A DNA stretch of 64,000 nt from Corallococcus caeni (GTDB lineage: Bacteria; Myxococcota; Myxococcia; Myxococcales; Myxococcaceae): positions 248,001 through 312,000 of the forward strand of contig NZ_BTTW01000001.1 in the NCBI RefSeq assembly GCF_036245865.1, read 5' to 3'. Both the position numbers and the translations under genes were made by a program. The notes under the pieces are model-generated. The model worked only from the letters and a program-made list of their open reading frames with translations. It was not told the origin of the DNA and ran no database searches. Of the stretch, positions 8,138-16,994 are shown one piece after another; within the stretch, counting starts at the first letter, position 1, and every line of letters starts with the position of its first letter.

Positions 8138-9688
8138 TCAGGGCAATGCCATACCGAGTTCCCGCAGCAGCAGGCGCGCGATGGCGGCATAGTCTCCGTC
8201 GAAGTGGTGCCCGCCCTTGAGCAGCAGGGCGCGCGTGCCGGGCACGCCGGACAGCGTGGGGCAGAGGCTGTCGGACAGCTCCTCGTCGCCGTAAAGACAG
8301 AGCACCGGCGTCCCCTTCAGGGCCTGCACGTCTGGGAGCACCGCCTGGGTGGGCCGGCCCTTGCCGCCGAAGAGGTCCGTGACGTGCACCTCGAACTCCG
8401 CCTCCTTCCCGGGCGCGAACAGCGCGATCAACCTCACCCGGGCGCGCAGCTCCTCCGGCAGGCGCGCGGCGATGGCCGGCACCACGTCCGCGCCGCGCGA
8501 GTAGCCCACCAGCACGACGCGCTGCTTGCCCCAGGCGGACAGGAAGTGGCGCAGCGCGCGGGCCACGTCCGCGGACGTCTCCTCCGGGGTGCGGCGCTTC
8601 CAGAAGTAGCGCAGCGAGTTGAAGCCCACGACGGGGATGCCCTGCGCGGCCAGCGACTCGGAGACGGACTGGTCCAGGCTGGCCCAGCCACCATCGCCGG
8701 TGACGAAGAGGGCCAGCGTGTCGCCTTGCGTGGCGGACGTCGCGGGGACCTCCACCAACGGCAGCCCCTTCACCGACGCGTCACCCGCGAGCCCGTCGAG
8801 GCCCGCGTCCGGCGGTGACACGGCCGCGGACACGGGGGGCAGGTGCTCCGCGGCGAGCGGCATCGCGGCGGCCGCATAGGCAGCCAGGAGCGTCCCCTGC
8901 CACGCGGACACGGGCATGCGGGCCAGCCCCGGGCCCGGCACCGTCACCACGCGCCCGGTCTTCAGCTCTCGGGTGAAGTCGTGCGCGGCCTTCACCCGGT
9001 GGCCTGCGTCGTGGTCCGCGACGAGCAGCACCCACGGCTCCGTGAGGGCCCGCGCCGGGGACAGCCGCTCCCGTGTGCCCTTGTCCGCTCGCGAGCGCAC
9101 GAGCCCCACGCCGGGGCAGAAGGCCGCGGTCGTCGTCAGCTCCGGCGTGAAGTCCACGCTCACCGCGCCCCGGAACGTCCCATGCGGGGCCTGGGCCAGC
9201 GCCGCGTAGGCCAGCGCCGCGCCCACGCCCTCCCCCACCAGGACGGGGTGCAGGTACTCCGGCAGCTCCGCGTGCCGCTGGTAGCCCTGGCTCAATATCT
9301 CCAGGTCCCCCGCCGGATACGCGCACCGCGTGCCCTTCTCCAGCGCACGCAGGTAGGCCCTCGCGTCCACCGCCAGCACCAGCGCGCCGTGCGCGGCGAG
9401 CGCCAGGGACAGCTCCGCGGCCCGGCCCTGGTCCGCCGGTCCATCCGCCAGGAGCAGGGCCACCGTCGCGGGCGCGGCCGGGGGCGTCACCACCGTGACG
9501 TGGCCAAAGCGGCCTCCGGGATGAAGCGTCTCCACGGACGGCGCGGCCACGGGGCCGGGGGCGCCGGCGTCCCCGGCCACGGGAGCCTGGGGCGCGGGCG
9601 GCGCCGCGCAGGTGCGCGCCCAGGAGGCGAGCGCCAGGGACAGCGCCAGCACCGCGCCCACCAGGAACCCGCCCGCGCGCCGCCTCAT
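8138..9688 (-). CDS. AcvB/VirJ-like protein (periplasmic alpha/beta hydrolase)
   Basis: 516-residue exported protein: signal peptide at 1-33, an N-terminal alpha/beta-hydrolase-like half, and a C-terminal VirJ-type half with GDGGWASLD (oxyanion region), nucleophile elbow GYSRG near residue 395 and a late KGGHHFDGDY histidine. In Agrobacterium and Rhizobium, AcvB/AtvA is encoded with the LpiA/MprF enzyme and degrades lysyl-phosphatidylglycerol. Here the start codon overlaps the mprF stop as ATGA, so the same functional pair is likely. A much longer ORF in this frame runs on through mprF and is not real. Confidence 0.85.
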   Translation of the reverse strand: MRRRAGGFLVGAVLALSLALASWARTCAAPPAPQAPVAGDAGAPGPVAAPSVETLHPGGRFGHVTVVTPPAAPATVALLLADGPADQGRAAELSLALAAHGALVLAVDARAYLRALEKGTRCAYPAGDLEILSQGYQRHAELPEYLHPVLVGEGVGAALAYAALAQAPHGTFRGAVSVDFTPELTTTAAFCPGVGLVRSRADKGTRERLSPARALTEPWVLLVADHDAGHRVKAAHDFTRELKTGRVVTVPGPGLARMPVSAWQGTLLAAYAAAAMPLAAEHLPPVSAAVSPPDAGLDGLAGDASVKGLPLVEVPATSATQGDTLALFVTGDGGWASLDQSVSESLAAQGIPVVGFNSLRYFWKRRTPEETSADVARALRHFLSAWGKQRVVLVGYSRGADVVPAIAARLPEELRARVRLIALFAPGKEAEFEVHVTDLFGGKGRPTQAVLPDVQALKGTPVLCLYGDEELSDSLCPTLSGVPGTRALLLKGGHHFDGDYAAIARLLLRELGMALP

Positions 9689-12231
9689 CGCGCCACCACC
9701 CCGCCCAGCCCGCGCGACACCAGGGAGGCCACGCCCGTGAGCACGCCCGGCAGCGCGAGCCCGCCCGGCGACGCCAGGTAGCGCGGGGCCCAGTCCGGGC
9801 GGAACTTCTCCTTGTACTGGCGCAGCCCCTGGAAGTTGTAGAAGTGCTCGCCGTGCCGGAACACGAGCGCCCCCAGCCGGTTCCACACCGGCGCGAGCGT
9901 GCGCTCCTCGAAGCCGCTGAAGGGTGCCATGCCCAGGTTGAAGCGGCGGAAGCCCTGCCGCCGGCCCCACAGCATCAGGGACGTGAAGAGGAAGTCCATC
10001 GCGCCATGCGGGCTGCCCGGCAGGTAGCGCATGAGGTCCACGCTCAACTCCTCCTTCGTCTCCGGCGCCCACACGTTGGCGAAGCCCGTGAGGACGCCGT
10101 CCTTGCGCACCAGCGCGACCGGCCCCTGCTCCAGGTAGCGCGGGGAGAACCACCCCAGGCTGAAGCCCTTCTCGCGCGTGTGCTTCTGCGCGAGCCACGC
10201 ATCGGAGATGGCCTGCAGCCGGGGCAGCAGCTCCGGCACCGCCTCCGGGGGCTTGACCTCGAACGTCCAGCCCTCGCGCTCCATGCGGTGCACGCAATGG
10301 CGCAACCCCCGGCGCTCCGGCCCCTCCAGGCTGAAGTCCTGGAGCGCGACGGTGGCCTCCTCGCCCAGCTTGAGCAGCGTCAGTCCCAGGTCCAGGTAGC
10401 GCGGCAGCGCGCCCGGGCCCACCTGGTAGAAGCACGCCCAGCCGTGGTGCCGGTCCGCCAGCTCCCGGAAGCGCCACGCCAGCTCCGTCGCGGCGTCCGG
10501 CGGCCCCACCGGGTCCCCCATGGACACCCAGGCGCGGCCGGACACGCCGTACATGAGGAACGCGGTGCCCGCGTCGTTGAGCAGCAGGGACTTGTCCCCC
10601 AGCAGCGCCAGCGAGGCCATGGACTCCTGCGCGTGGGCCACCAGGGGGCGGATCCGCCGCAACTCCTCCGTCGTCGGCGGGTGCACGCGAGGCCCCGCCG
10701 GCCGCAGCAGCGCGGCCAGCCCCACCACCACCGTCGCGCCCAGCACGCCCACGCTCGCGCGCAGGAAGCGCGGTGCGTCGCCGGAGAAGGTGAAGCGCCA
10801 CCAGAGGTCGCGGCTGTACTCGACGTGCTGGTAGGAGAAGAACCCCAGCCCCACCGACGCCACCACCACCGCCACCGTGGCCAGCAGCCACCCGGGGCTG
10901 AAGGCCTCCGCGAACAGCGACGTGTGCCGGTAGAACTGCTGGTGGAACGGCGCCAGCGTGGCGGCCAGGACGAGCAGCAGCGTCGCCTCCTCGTAGTCCA
11001 CGCCCTTCACCAGGGAGAACACCGCGCCCGCCACCAGCAGCACCTGCGTCAGCACGTAGGCCGCGTCCAGGCGCCGCTGGAGCCCGCGCGCGAGCAGCAG
11101 CAGCGACAGGCCCACCAGGCTGCCCAGCAGGTGCGACACCTCCAGGAGCGGCAGCGGCACCAGCTTGCGCAGCACCGCCAGCCGGTCCGCCACCGCCGGC
11201 GTCGCGCCGGAGAACAGAAGCACCGTGCCCGCCAGGAACGCCACCGCCGACGCGGCCCACGGCATGACCGGCGCGAACGAGCCGTGCACCGCCTTCGCCA
11301 GCCGCGTCAGGTGGTGACGGCGAAGGAGCAGCTCATTGCCCGCCAGCAGCAGCGCCGCCACGGTGAAGGGCATCAGGTAGTAGACCAGCCGGTACACCAG
11401 CAGCACGCCCACCACCTGCGGAGCCGGCACGTGGGGCGTGAGCGCGGACAGCATCACCGTCTCGAAGACGCCCAGGCCCGCGGGGACCTGGCTGGCGATG
11501 CCCGCGAGCTGCGCGAGCGCGAACAGCGCGGTCAGCGATGGCAGCGACACGCCGCTGTCCGCTGGCAGCAGCACCCACAGCACCGACGCCGCCAGCACCC
11601 AGTCGCCGCACGACACGACCAACTGCGCCAGCGCTCGCGTGAGGGTCGGCAGCGTCCACTCCAGGCCGCGCACGCGAAGCGGCCTGCGCACGACGGCGCA
11701 CGCCACGAAGTAGCCCGCGAGCAGCAGCCACAGCGCCCCGCCCACGACGTGCGCCACCGGCGTGGACAGGGCCAGCACCCCGCCCCCGCCCTCGACGAGC
11801 AGCGACGTGCCGGTGACGGCGGCCAGGCCCAGCCAGAACGTGAGCGCGTTGAACGCGGACACCCGCGCGACGTCCAGCGCGGTGAGCCCCCACCCGGAAT
11901 ACAGCCGGTAGCGCACCGAACCGCCGCTCAGGAACGACGCGCCCAGGTTGTGCCCGAAGGCATAGCCCACGAACGACGTGAACCCCACGCGCGCATACGG
12001 GAGCCGGTGCCCGGCATGTCCCAGCGCCAGCACGTCGTACAGCGTGAGGGCCGCGTAGTTCACGACCGTCACGCCGAGCGCCAGGACGATGCGTCCGGTC
12101 GTCACGGCCGCGAGCCCCGCGCTCACGTCCTCGCGGCGGAAATGCGACAGCTCGCGGTGCAGCACGTACGCCGCCACGCACAGCAGCCCCAGCGGCAGCA
12201 CGGTGGTGAGGACTCTTTGGACCTTCGGCAT
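9685..12231 (-). CDS. mprF: Bifunctional lysylphosphatidylglycerol flippase/synthetase MprF
   Basis: 848 residues, the usual MprF length. About 14 hydrophobic segments form the N-terminal flippase part (residues 1-520). The C-terminal DUF2156/GNAT-like aminoacyltransferase domain (about 530-830) contains the GDPVGP motif and the LGMAPFSG and YNFQGLRQYKEKFRP blocks. It transfers lysine (or alanine) from aminoacyl-tRNA to phosphatidylglycerol and moves the product across the membrane, lowering the negative surface charge and raising resistance to cationic peptides. It is first in a two-gene unit with the AcvB-like hydrolase. A perfect palindrome lies 70 bp upstream of the start. Confidence 0.93.
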   Translation of the reverse strand: MPKVQRVLTTVLPLGLLCVAAYVLHRELSHFRREDVSAGLAAVTTGRIVLALGVTVVNYAALTLYDVLALGHAGHRLPYARVGFTSFVGYAFGHNLGASFLSGGSVRYRLYSGWGLTALDVARVSAFNALTFWLGLAAVTGTSLLVEGGGGVLALSTPVAHVVGGALWLLLAGYFVACAVVRRPLRVRGLEWTLPTLTRALAQLVVSCGDWVLAASVLWVLLPADSGVSLPSLTALFALAQLAGIASQVPAGLGVFETVMLSALTPHVPAPQVVGVLLVYRLVYYLMPFTVAALLLAGNELLLRRHHLTRLAKAVHGSFAPVMPWAASAVAFLAGTVLLFSGATPAVADRLAVLRKLVPLPLLEVSHLLGSLVGLSLLLLARGLQRRLDAAYVLTQVLLVAGAVFSLVKGVDYEEATLLLVLAATLAPFHQQFYRHTSLFAEAFSPGWLLATVAVVVASVGLGFFSYQHVEYSRDLWWRFTFSGDAPRFLRASVGVLGATVVVGLAALLRPAGPRVHPPTTEELRRIRPLVAHAQESMASLALLGDKSLLLNDAGTAFLMYGVSGRAWVSMGDPVGPPDAATELAWRFRELADRHHGWACFYQVGPGALPRYLDLGLTLLKLGEEATVALQDFSLEGPERRGLRHCVHRMEREGWTFEVKPPEAVPELLPRLQAISDAWLAQKHTREKGFSLGWFSPRYLEQGPVALVRKDGVLTGFANVWAPETKEELSVDLMRYLPGSPHGAMDFLFTSLMLWGRRQGFRRFNLGMAPFSGFEERTLAPVWNRLGALVFRHGEHFYNFQGLRQYKEKFRPDWAPRYLASPGGLALPGVLTGVASLVSRGLGGVVAR

Positions 12232-12654
12232 GCCCCGAGCTCAGAGCATCCGGCATGCCATGGCTCCCGAGGGGCGACGCCGGGGCAGTCCTCCGCCCGG
12301 AATGCCCCACGTGGGGCATTGAGCCCCACTCCTCCGGGAGGGTTTGACCAACGCTGCCAGTGCGGTGATGAAGACACGCATGGAACCTGGGTACAGCAGC
12401 CCGGCCTCACGCCAGGCCCTCGAAGGCCCGCCCCCCCTTCGCGCCCAGAGGAAGACTGGACCTTCAGGGTAGGTTGCGCCTACCTCACTCAGGCCCGCCG
12501 AAACACACCAATGATTTCATGTTTTACATTGCTATCGCGGTGAATCCCGGCGTCCGGTGACACTCGGAGAGACGTGGTGCGCGGAGGGCCGGCGGGCGAG
12601 GCATCAGGGACCCATTTTACTTTGACCCCCCTGGCGCTAGAGCATGTGTCTTGA
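12232..12654. other. Divergent intergenic region
   Basis: 423 bp between mprF (minus) and the chemoreceptor gene (plus). It holds the 20-bp palindrome at 12301-12320 and a notably AT-rich patch at about 12508-12535 that may carry a promoter. No convincing small ORF or RNA was seen. Confidence 0.6.
12301..12320. promoter_or_regulatory. Perfect 20-bp palindrome (candidate operator)
   Basis: Half-site AATGCCCCAC is followed immediately by its exact reverse complement, giving a CACGTG centre. It lies 70 bp upstream of the mprF start and 335 bp from the chemoreceptor start. With no loop and no T-tract it is a poor terminator and fits a dimeric repressor or activator site. Confidence 0.6.
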
Positions 12655-14838
12655 ATGTGTCGCTCCCGCGTCTTCGCTCTCGACTCGCAGTCCCAGCCCA
12701 CCCTCTTCCGCGGCCCCCGGAAGACCCACGCCGCCTCGCGGCTCGCGGCCGTGGCGTCCGTGCTGCTGGCGCTCCTGGCGTTCGCGCCCGTCGCGCACGC
12801 GGATCCGGCACGCACGGCGGCGTCGCAGCCGGCGCTCGAAGGGTGGCGCTTCCGCTGGGGGGACTCGCCGCTGGGGCCTGACGGCGTTCCCACATGGGCG
12901 ACGGAGCCGGAGGGCGCGGAGGGCTGGCAGCCCGTGGACGCGCTCAAGGAACCGCCGGGGCGCGGGACGAACACCTTCCTCTGGCTGCGCATCCCGCTGC
13001 CCGACGGCGGATGGTTGGAGCCCGCCCTCTTCCTGGGCAACGTCGCCAACGCCTTCGAGCTCTACGCGGGCGGCCAGCGCATCTACGCCAGCGGGACGCT
13101 GTCTGCCTCCGGCAACGAGTCGATGGAGAACCTGGCCTGGCACCTGGTGCCCGTGCCGCCCGCCTCGCTGGGCCACTCCGTGCTCCTGCGCATCCAGGCC
13201 CATGGCCCCGCCATCGGCGTCACGCGCGACGCGAAGGTGGGCTCGCACTCGCGGCTGCTCGCGGAGATGACGCACCAGGGCCTCGCGCCCTTCGTCATGG
13301 GGACGCTGCTGTCCGGCATCGGCGTGTTGGCGCTGCTCGCCGCCGTCCTGCGCCGCCAGTGGCGGTTGCTCGCCTCGCTGACCGTGTTCGCCATGGCCTC
13401 CGGTGCGCTGCTGCTCGGCTCGAGCGGCTTCTTCGTGGCGCTCTGGAACATGCCGGTCGTCGGCAGCGTCCTCACGCTGGTGGGCTCGTACGCCATCGTC
13501 CCCAGCCTGGCGTGGTTCATCTCCGATACCGTCGGCGCGGACCGGCTGCGCTGGTTCCGCTGGGGCGCGGGCGTCGTCACCGTCCTGGGCCTCATCCAGT
13601 CCGTGGCCGCGGTCGTGGACCTGAGCGTCGCGTGGCGGCTGCTGCCCGCCTTCGCGCTGTACTCACTGCCCGGGCTGCTCGTCTGCGTGGGCGTCGCGGT
13701 GGTCCAGGCGCTGAAGGGGGACCGGGACGCGCGCATCTTCGTCGCGGGCCTGGGCGGGCTCACGTTCGTGTCCGTGCTGGCCACGCTGCCGGTGGTGGGC
13801 CTGATGGAGACCACCGACAGCCAGATGCACTGGGGCTTCTTCGCCGTCACGGCGTCGCTCGTGGCCATCGTGGCGCGCCGCTCGGCGGAGGTGGTGCGGT
13901 CGCTGGCGGAGTACACGCACCAGCTGGAAGCGCGCCGCAAGGACGTGCGCCTGCTGGCCCAGGGCATGGGTCAGGGCGCGGACGAGCTGGCCGCCGTCGT
14001 GCAGCAGCTGCACACCTCCAGCGAGGAGCAGACGGTGGGCATCAGCCGCCAGGCGGCGGCGCTGCGGGAGCTGGAGCAGACGGTGGAGGAGATCCGCCAG
14101 GGCTCGCACCTGACGGCGGACAAGGCGCGTTTGCTCGCGGCGTCCGCGGAGAGCGCGGAGGTGGTGGGCCGCCAGGGCGGCGAGGCCCTGGAACGCACGC
14201 TGACGGACCTGGCCGCCATCCGCACGGAGGTGTCGGAGATGGCCGCGCGCATCCTCGCGCTCGACGAGCGCACGCGTGAGGTGTCCGGCATCGTCGACGA
14301 CGTGAAGACGCTGGCGGACCAGTCCAACATGCTGGCCATCAACGCCGCCATCGAGGCGGTGCGCAACGGCGACAGCGGCAAGGGCTTTGGCGTGGTGGCC
14401 AAGGAGATGCGCCGGCTGGCGGACCAGTCCATCCGCGCCACCGAGCGCATCCGCGACGTGCTCGACGGCGTGAGCATGAGCATGCGCGAGGCCGCGCAGA
14501 TGAGCGAGCAGGGCCAGGGGCGCGTGCAGGTGAGCCTGGACGCGGTCCGCAACTCCGGCGCGCAGCTGCAGAAGCTGGCGAGCATCATCGGCGACACCAG
14601 CGGCAGCGTGCGGCAGATCACCCAGGCGGTGGCCCAGCAGGACTCGGGCACGCATCAGATTGCGCAGGCCATCCAGGAGCTGTCCGGCCAGATGCAGCGC
14701 ACGCTGGCGGCCGTGGAGGAGACGCGCACCGTCACCCGCTCCGTGCAGACGCTGGCGGAGGTCATGTCGGGGGCCGCGAGCAAGGCGCTCCGCTCCGGCA
14801 CGCTCTCCGACGACCAGCCGAAGCCCGCGGCCGCGTGA
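12655..14838 (+). CDS. Methyl-accepting chemotaxis protein with 7TMR-DISM-like sensor
   Basis: 727 residues. A signal-peptide-like segment (about 28-50) precedes a periplasmic beta-rich domain (about 55-215, WLRIPLPDGGW, YAGGQRIYASG) resembling 7TMR-DISM extracellular domains. Seven hydrophobic segments follow (about 220-425), then a cytoplasmic coiled coil with the chemoreceptor hairpin around 545-600 (DQSNMLAINAAIEAVRNG, GKGFGVVAKEMRRLADQS). It should signal to a CheA/CheW system, but none is in the window. A 7TM input on an MCP is less common than the two-TM form. Start ATG 12655 is approximate, with weak ribosome-binding sequence. Confidence 0.85.
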   Translation: MCRSRVFALDSQSQPTLFRGPRKTHAASRLAAVASVLLALLAFAPVAHADPARTAASQPALEGWRFRWGDSPLGPDGVPTWATEPEGAEGWQPVDALKEPPGRGTNTFLWLRIPLPDGGWLEPALFLGNVANAFELYAGGQRIYASGTLSASGNESMENLAWHLVPVPPASLGHSVLLRIQAHGPAIGVTRDAKVGSHSRLLAEMTHQGLAPFVMGTLLSGIGVLALLAAVLRRQWRLLASLTVFAMASGALLLGSSGFFVALWNMPVVGSVLTLVGSYAIVPSLAWFISDTVGADRLRWFRWGAGVVTVLGLIQSVAAVVDLSVAWRLLPAFALYSLPGLLVCVGVAVVQALKGDRDARIFVAGLGGLTFVSVLATLPVVGLMETTDSQMHWGFFAVTASLVAIVARRSAEVVRSLAEYTHQLEARRKDVRLLAQGMGQGADELAAVVQQLHTSSEEQTVGISRQAAALRELEQTVEEIRQGSHLTADKARLLAASAESAEVVGRQGGEALERTLTDLAAIRTEVSEMAARILALDERTREVSGIVDDVKTLADQSNMLAINAAIEAVRNGDSGKGFGVVAKEMRRLADQSIRATERIRDVLDGVSMSMREAAQMSEQGQGRVQVSLDAVRNSGAQLQKLASIIGDTSGSVRQITQAVAQQDSGTHQIAQAIQELSGQMQRTLAAVEETRTVTRSVQTLAEVMSGAASKALRSGTLSDDQPKPAAA

Positions 14839-14849
14839 AGCCCGGACCG

Positions 14850-14871
14850 GGCCCGGCTACACTGCCGGGCC
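14850..14871 (+). terminator. Hairpin after the chemoreceptor gene
   Basis: 8-bp stem (GGCCCGGC / GCCGGGCC) with a 6-nt loop, starting 12 bp after the chemoreceptor stop and ending right at the next ATG. It has no T-tract. It may end chemoreceptor transcription, and it would block ribosome access to the small ORF that follows. Confidence 0.45.
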
Positions 14872-15258
14872 ATGGTGCCCCTGACCGACCACTCCGGACT
14901 GCCGCCCGAGCGCAGAGCCGCACTGGAGCGGCAGCTCGCGCCGCTCACGCTGCTCCAGGACGTGGTGCGCTGGGGCTTCGCGAGCACCCCGCCGCGCGAC
15001 GTGGCGGCGGTGGTGGTCCAGGACGAGTTCACCCACGACGTGGTGCTGCCCTGGGAAGAGACGCGCTACCTCGTCTTCGACACCACGTGACTGGGCGGAG
15101 TCTCTGCGGTCTCCGTGTGGGACCACTGCCCTACCGCCGATGAGCTGCTGGACGCGCGGCTGCGCGCCGGGTGGACGCCCACGCCGACGAGCACCGTCGA
15201 CGGGGACGTCGTGCTGGGCCACGCCGCGTGCCGGATGCCGTCCCGGGCCGCGCCCTGA
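14872..15258 (+). pseudogene. Small conserved-looking gene interrupted by an in-frame TGA
   Basis: From ATG 14872 the frame reads 72 codons to TGA at 15088-15090. It then continues in the same frame for 56 more protein-like codons (LGGVSAVSVWDHCPTADELL...) to TGA at 15256-15258. Both halves have the strong third-position GC bias of real genes here, so this looks like one 128-codon gene with a recent nonsense mutation (for instance CGA, TGG or TGC to TGA), a sequencing error, or readthrough (TGA followed by C). The family is not recognised. No Shine-Dalgarno is visible and a hairpin abuts the start, so expression is doubtful. Confidence 0.6.
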
Positions 15259-15339
15259 CGACCCGAGGACACTCCGCCGGGGCGATGCGTGGAGAACGCG
15301 ACGTCCCGGGCGTGGGGACGCGAGGACGCTGACGAAGCC

Positions 15340-16005
15340 ATGACGTGCTGGCGGTACGAGCACCGCATGGAAGAGAGTGTGAAGCCCCGGCTGCGCGGCC
15401 TGTCGCACGCGCTCGCGTTCGTGGCGGCGCTGGTGGGCTGCGTGCGGATGGCGCTGATGCCCGTGCCGGGCGCGCAGTACGTGGCGAACCTGGTGTTCGG
15501 CGGCAGCCTGGTCCTGATGTTCGGCGTGAGCGGGGGCTACCACTGGCCCACGTGGAGCGCCGCGACGTACCACCGGATCCGCCGGTTCGACCACGCCGCC
15601 ATCTTCATCCTCATCGCGGGGAGCTTCACGCCCATGGCGACGTTGGCGCCCATGGGTGGCTGGAGCCAGCGGCTGCTCTGGGGGATGTGGGGCGCGGCGC
15701 TGACGGGCGCCACGCTCACGCTCGCGGGCATCTCCGCGTCGCGGGGGCTGCGCTCGGGGCTCTACGTGGCCCTGGGCTGCGTGGCGGCCCCGGTGATGTG
15801 GCACCTCCCGGGGGTGATGGGCCCCGGCCGCGTGGGCTGGCTGTTCTTCGGGGCCGTGCTCTACGCCGTGGGAGCGGTGGTGTACGCGCGCCGCTGGCCC
15901 GACCCCGTGCCCCACGTGTTCGGCTACCACGAAGTGTTCCACATCATGGTCGTCGCCGCGGCCGCCACGCACTACGCCGTGCTGATGGACTTCGTGGGGG
16001 GCTAG
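15340..16005 (+). CDS. Hemolysin III / PAQR-like membrane protein
   Basis: 221 residues from ATG 15340 with seven hydrophobic segments. It has the family marks of hemolysin III/YqfA proteins: SHALAF early, a GGYHWPTW motif (equivalent to the SxxYH region), FDHAAIFILIAGSFTP and the C-terminal FGYHEVFHIMVVAAAATHY with metal-binding histidines. These are inner-membrane proteins related to progestin/adipoQ receptors. Despite the name most are not shown to be haemolytic, and a lipid-hydrolase role is inferred for the superfamily. Alternative starts are GTG 15289 and ATG 15367. Confidence 0.82.
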   Translation: MTCWRYEHRMEESVKPRLRGLSHALAFVAALVGCVRMALMPVPGAQYVANLVFGGSLVLMFGVSGGYHWPTWSAATYHRIRRFDHAAIFILIAGSFTPMATLAPMGGWSQRLLWGMWGAALTGATLTLAGISASRGLRSGLYVALGCVAAPVMWHLPGVMGPGRVGWLFFGAVLYAVGAVVYARRWPDPVPHVFGYHEVFHIMVVAAAATHYAVLMDFVGG

Positions 16006-16076
16006 GGATTGCCGCGTCCGCCGGACGCGCCGTAAATAGGCCATCGCCGACCTGTCGCTTCTTGCCTTCGGTGGCC

Positions 16077-16994
16077 ATGCGCATCCACGCCTGCATCGCG
16101 ATCCTGCTCCTCATTTCAGCCTGCGCGACGACGGATCCCGCCACGAAGGCGCCCGCGGCGCGCGGCCGGAGGATTGGCAACCTCCAGCGAGCGGCGGCGC
16201 TGCCCTGGAGGGACGGTGGGAAGTGCGTTGTTCGCGAAGCGTCCCAGCCCTGGCCTATTTTGGTGGAGCGGTGCTACCGGGCCCTCGACCATGACCGGGT
16301 CGAGTTCCACGACACCGAGGGAAGATGCGCGGTCGCCTCCTCTGGCGCCGCCGCCGTGGGACTCGGGTTCTGCGTGCTGGCGGCCCCTGAAATTGTCGTG
16401 GGAGCCGTGATCGTCCTTGGCGTGGTGGTGGTCGCCGTCGCCATCAAGGAGGAGCTGGATGCTTATGAGCTACGGCACCACTCTCCCGAGGAAGCAGGGC
16501 CCGCGCGAGAAACGAGGGTCGCGGCTCGGGAGGTTGTAGCGGACCGTAAGCCCAAGCTGGAGCCGGAGCCCGCAGGAAAGGGATGGCAGCCCCCGGTGCC
16601 ACCCGTGCCCGTGGACCGGACGCGCCACGCCAGTTGCGAGCCCGTTCCAGTGCCTCACGCAGGTGAGGACGATGCGCATAACGAGTGCGCCGACAGCTTT
16701 CCGCCCAACCGCTACCCTGGCAACGACGTGCTCGTGAACGGCAAGCGCTTTGATGCGCTGCAAGTCGGCGTGCGTGTGCTGTGGGAGATCAAGACATATC
16801 AATTCGACACGTACAGTGACTATCTGAAGGAACGGGTGATCGAACAGCAGGTGGAAGAGTTCCAGGAGGATCGGCACATCGCGGAGGCATGTGGATATCG
16901 CTTCGTCGTTGGGGTGAGCAGTGCCGCGCACAAGGAAGCCCTGCTCCGACTGGATCCCAGCCTCCAGATCGTCGTCACGGGATGCAAACGATGA
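16077..16994 (+). CDS. Lipoprotein with C-terminal PD-(D/E)XK-like domain, candidate SitA-type toxin
   Basis: 305 residues. The type II signal peptide ends in lipobox ISAC (Cys16). A Cys-containing N-terminal domain (about 35-85) is followed by a long hydrophobic hairpin (about 88-123), a Pro/charged linker (140-185) and a C-terminal domain (about 185-305) with FDALQ (Asp226) and LWEIKT (Glu237, Lys239), the D...ExK signature of nucleases. I recall this C-terminal family as DUF6310. A lipoprotein ending in a nuclease and coupled by ATGA to a small partner gene is the layout of myxobacterial SitA toxins, which move between kin by TraA/B outer-membrane exchange. GC is lower than in flanking genes, suggesting transfer. 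Function is inferred. Confidence 0.7.
   Translation: MRIHACIAILLLISACATTDPATKAPAARGRRIGNLQRAAALPWRDGGKCVVREASQPWPILVERCYRALDHDRVEFHDTEGRCAVASSGAAAVGLGFCVLAAPEIVVGAVIVLGVVVVAVAIKEELDAYELRHHSPEEAGPARETRVAAREVVADRKPKLEPEPAGKGWQPPVPPVPVDRTRHASCEPVPVPHAGEDDAHNECADSFPPNRYPGNDVLVNGKRFDALQVGVRVLWEIKTYQFDTYSDYLKERVIEQQVEEFQEDRHIAEACGYRFVVGVSSAAHKEALLRLDPSLQIVVTGCKR

Noticed and set aside
8138-11260. A 1040-codon minus-strand ORF covering the AcvB-like gene and much of mprF
   Set aside because: Upstream of 9688 it is an out-of-frame shadow of mprF (Gly/Ala/Arg-rich, no motifs). The real start is ATG 9688, which has a signal peptide and overlaps the mprF stop.
9844-12543. 899-codon plus-strand ORF opposite mprF
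   Set aside because: Arg/Gln/His-rich shadow with no domain; mprF on the other strand is unmistakable.
12640-12656. Sigma-54 promoter before the chemoreceptor gene
   Set aside because: A TGGC...GC pattern is present but the spacing between the -24 and -12 elements is wrong.
15088-15130. Selenocysteine insertion at the in-frame TGA
   Set aside because: Only a 4-bp GGAG/CUCC stem follows and no selenoprotein family is recognised; a nonsense mutation or sequence error is simpler.
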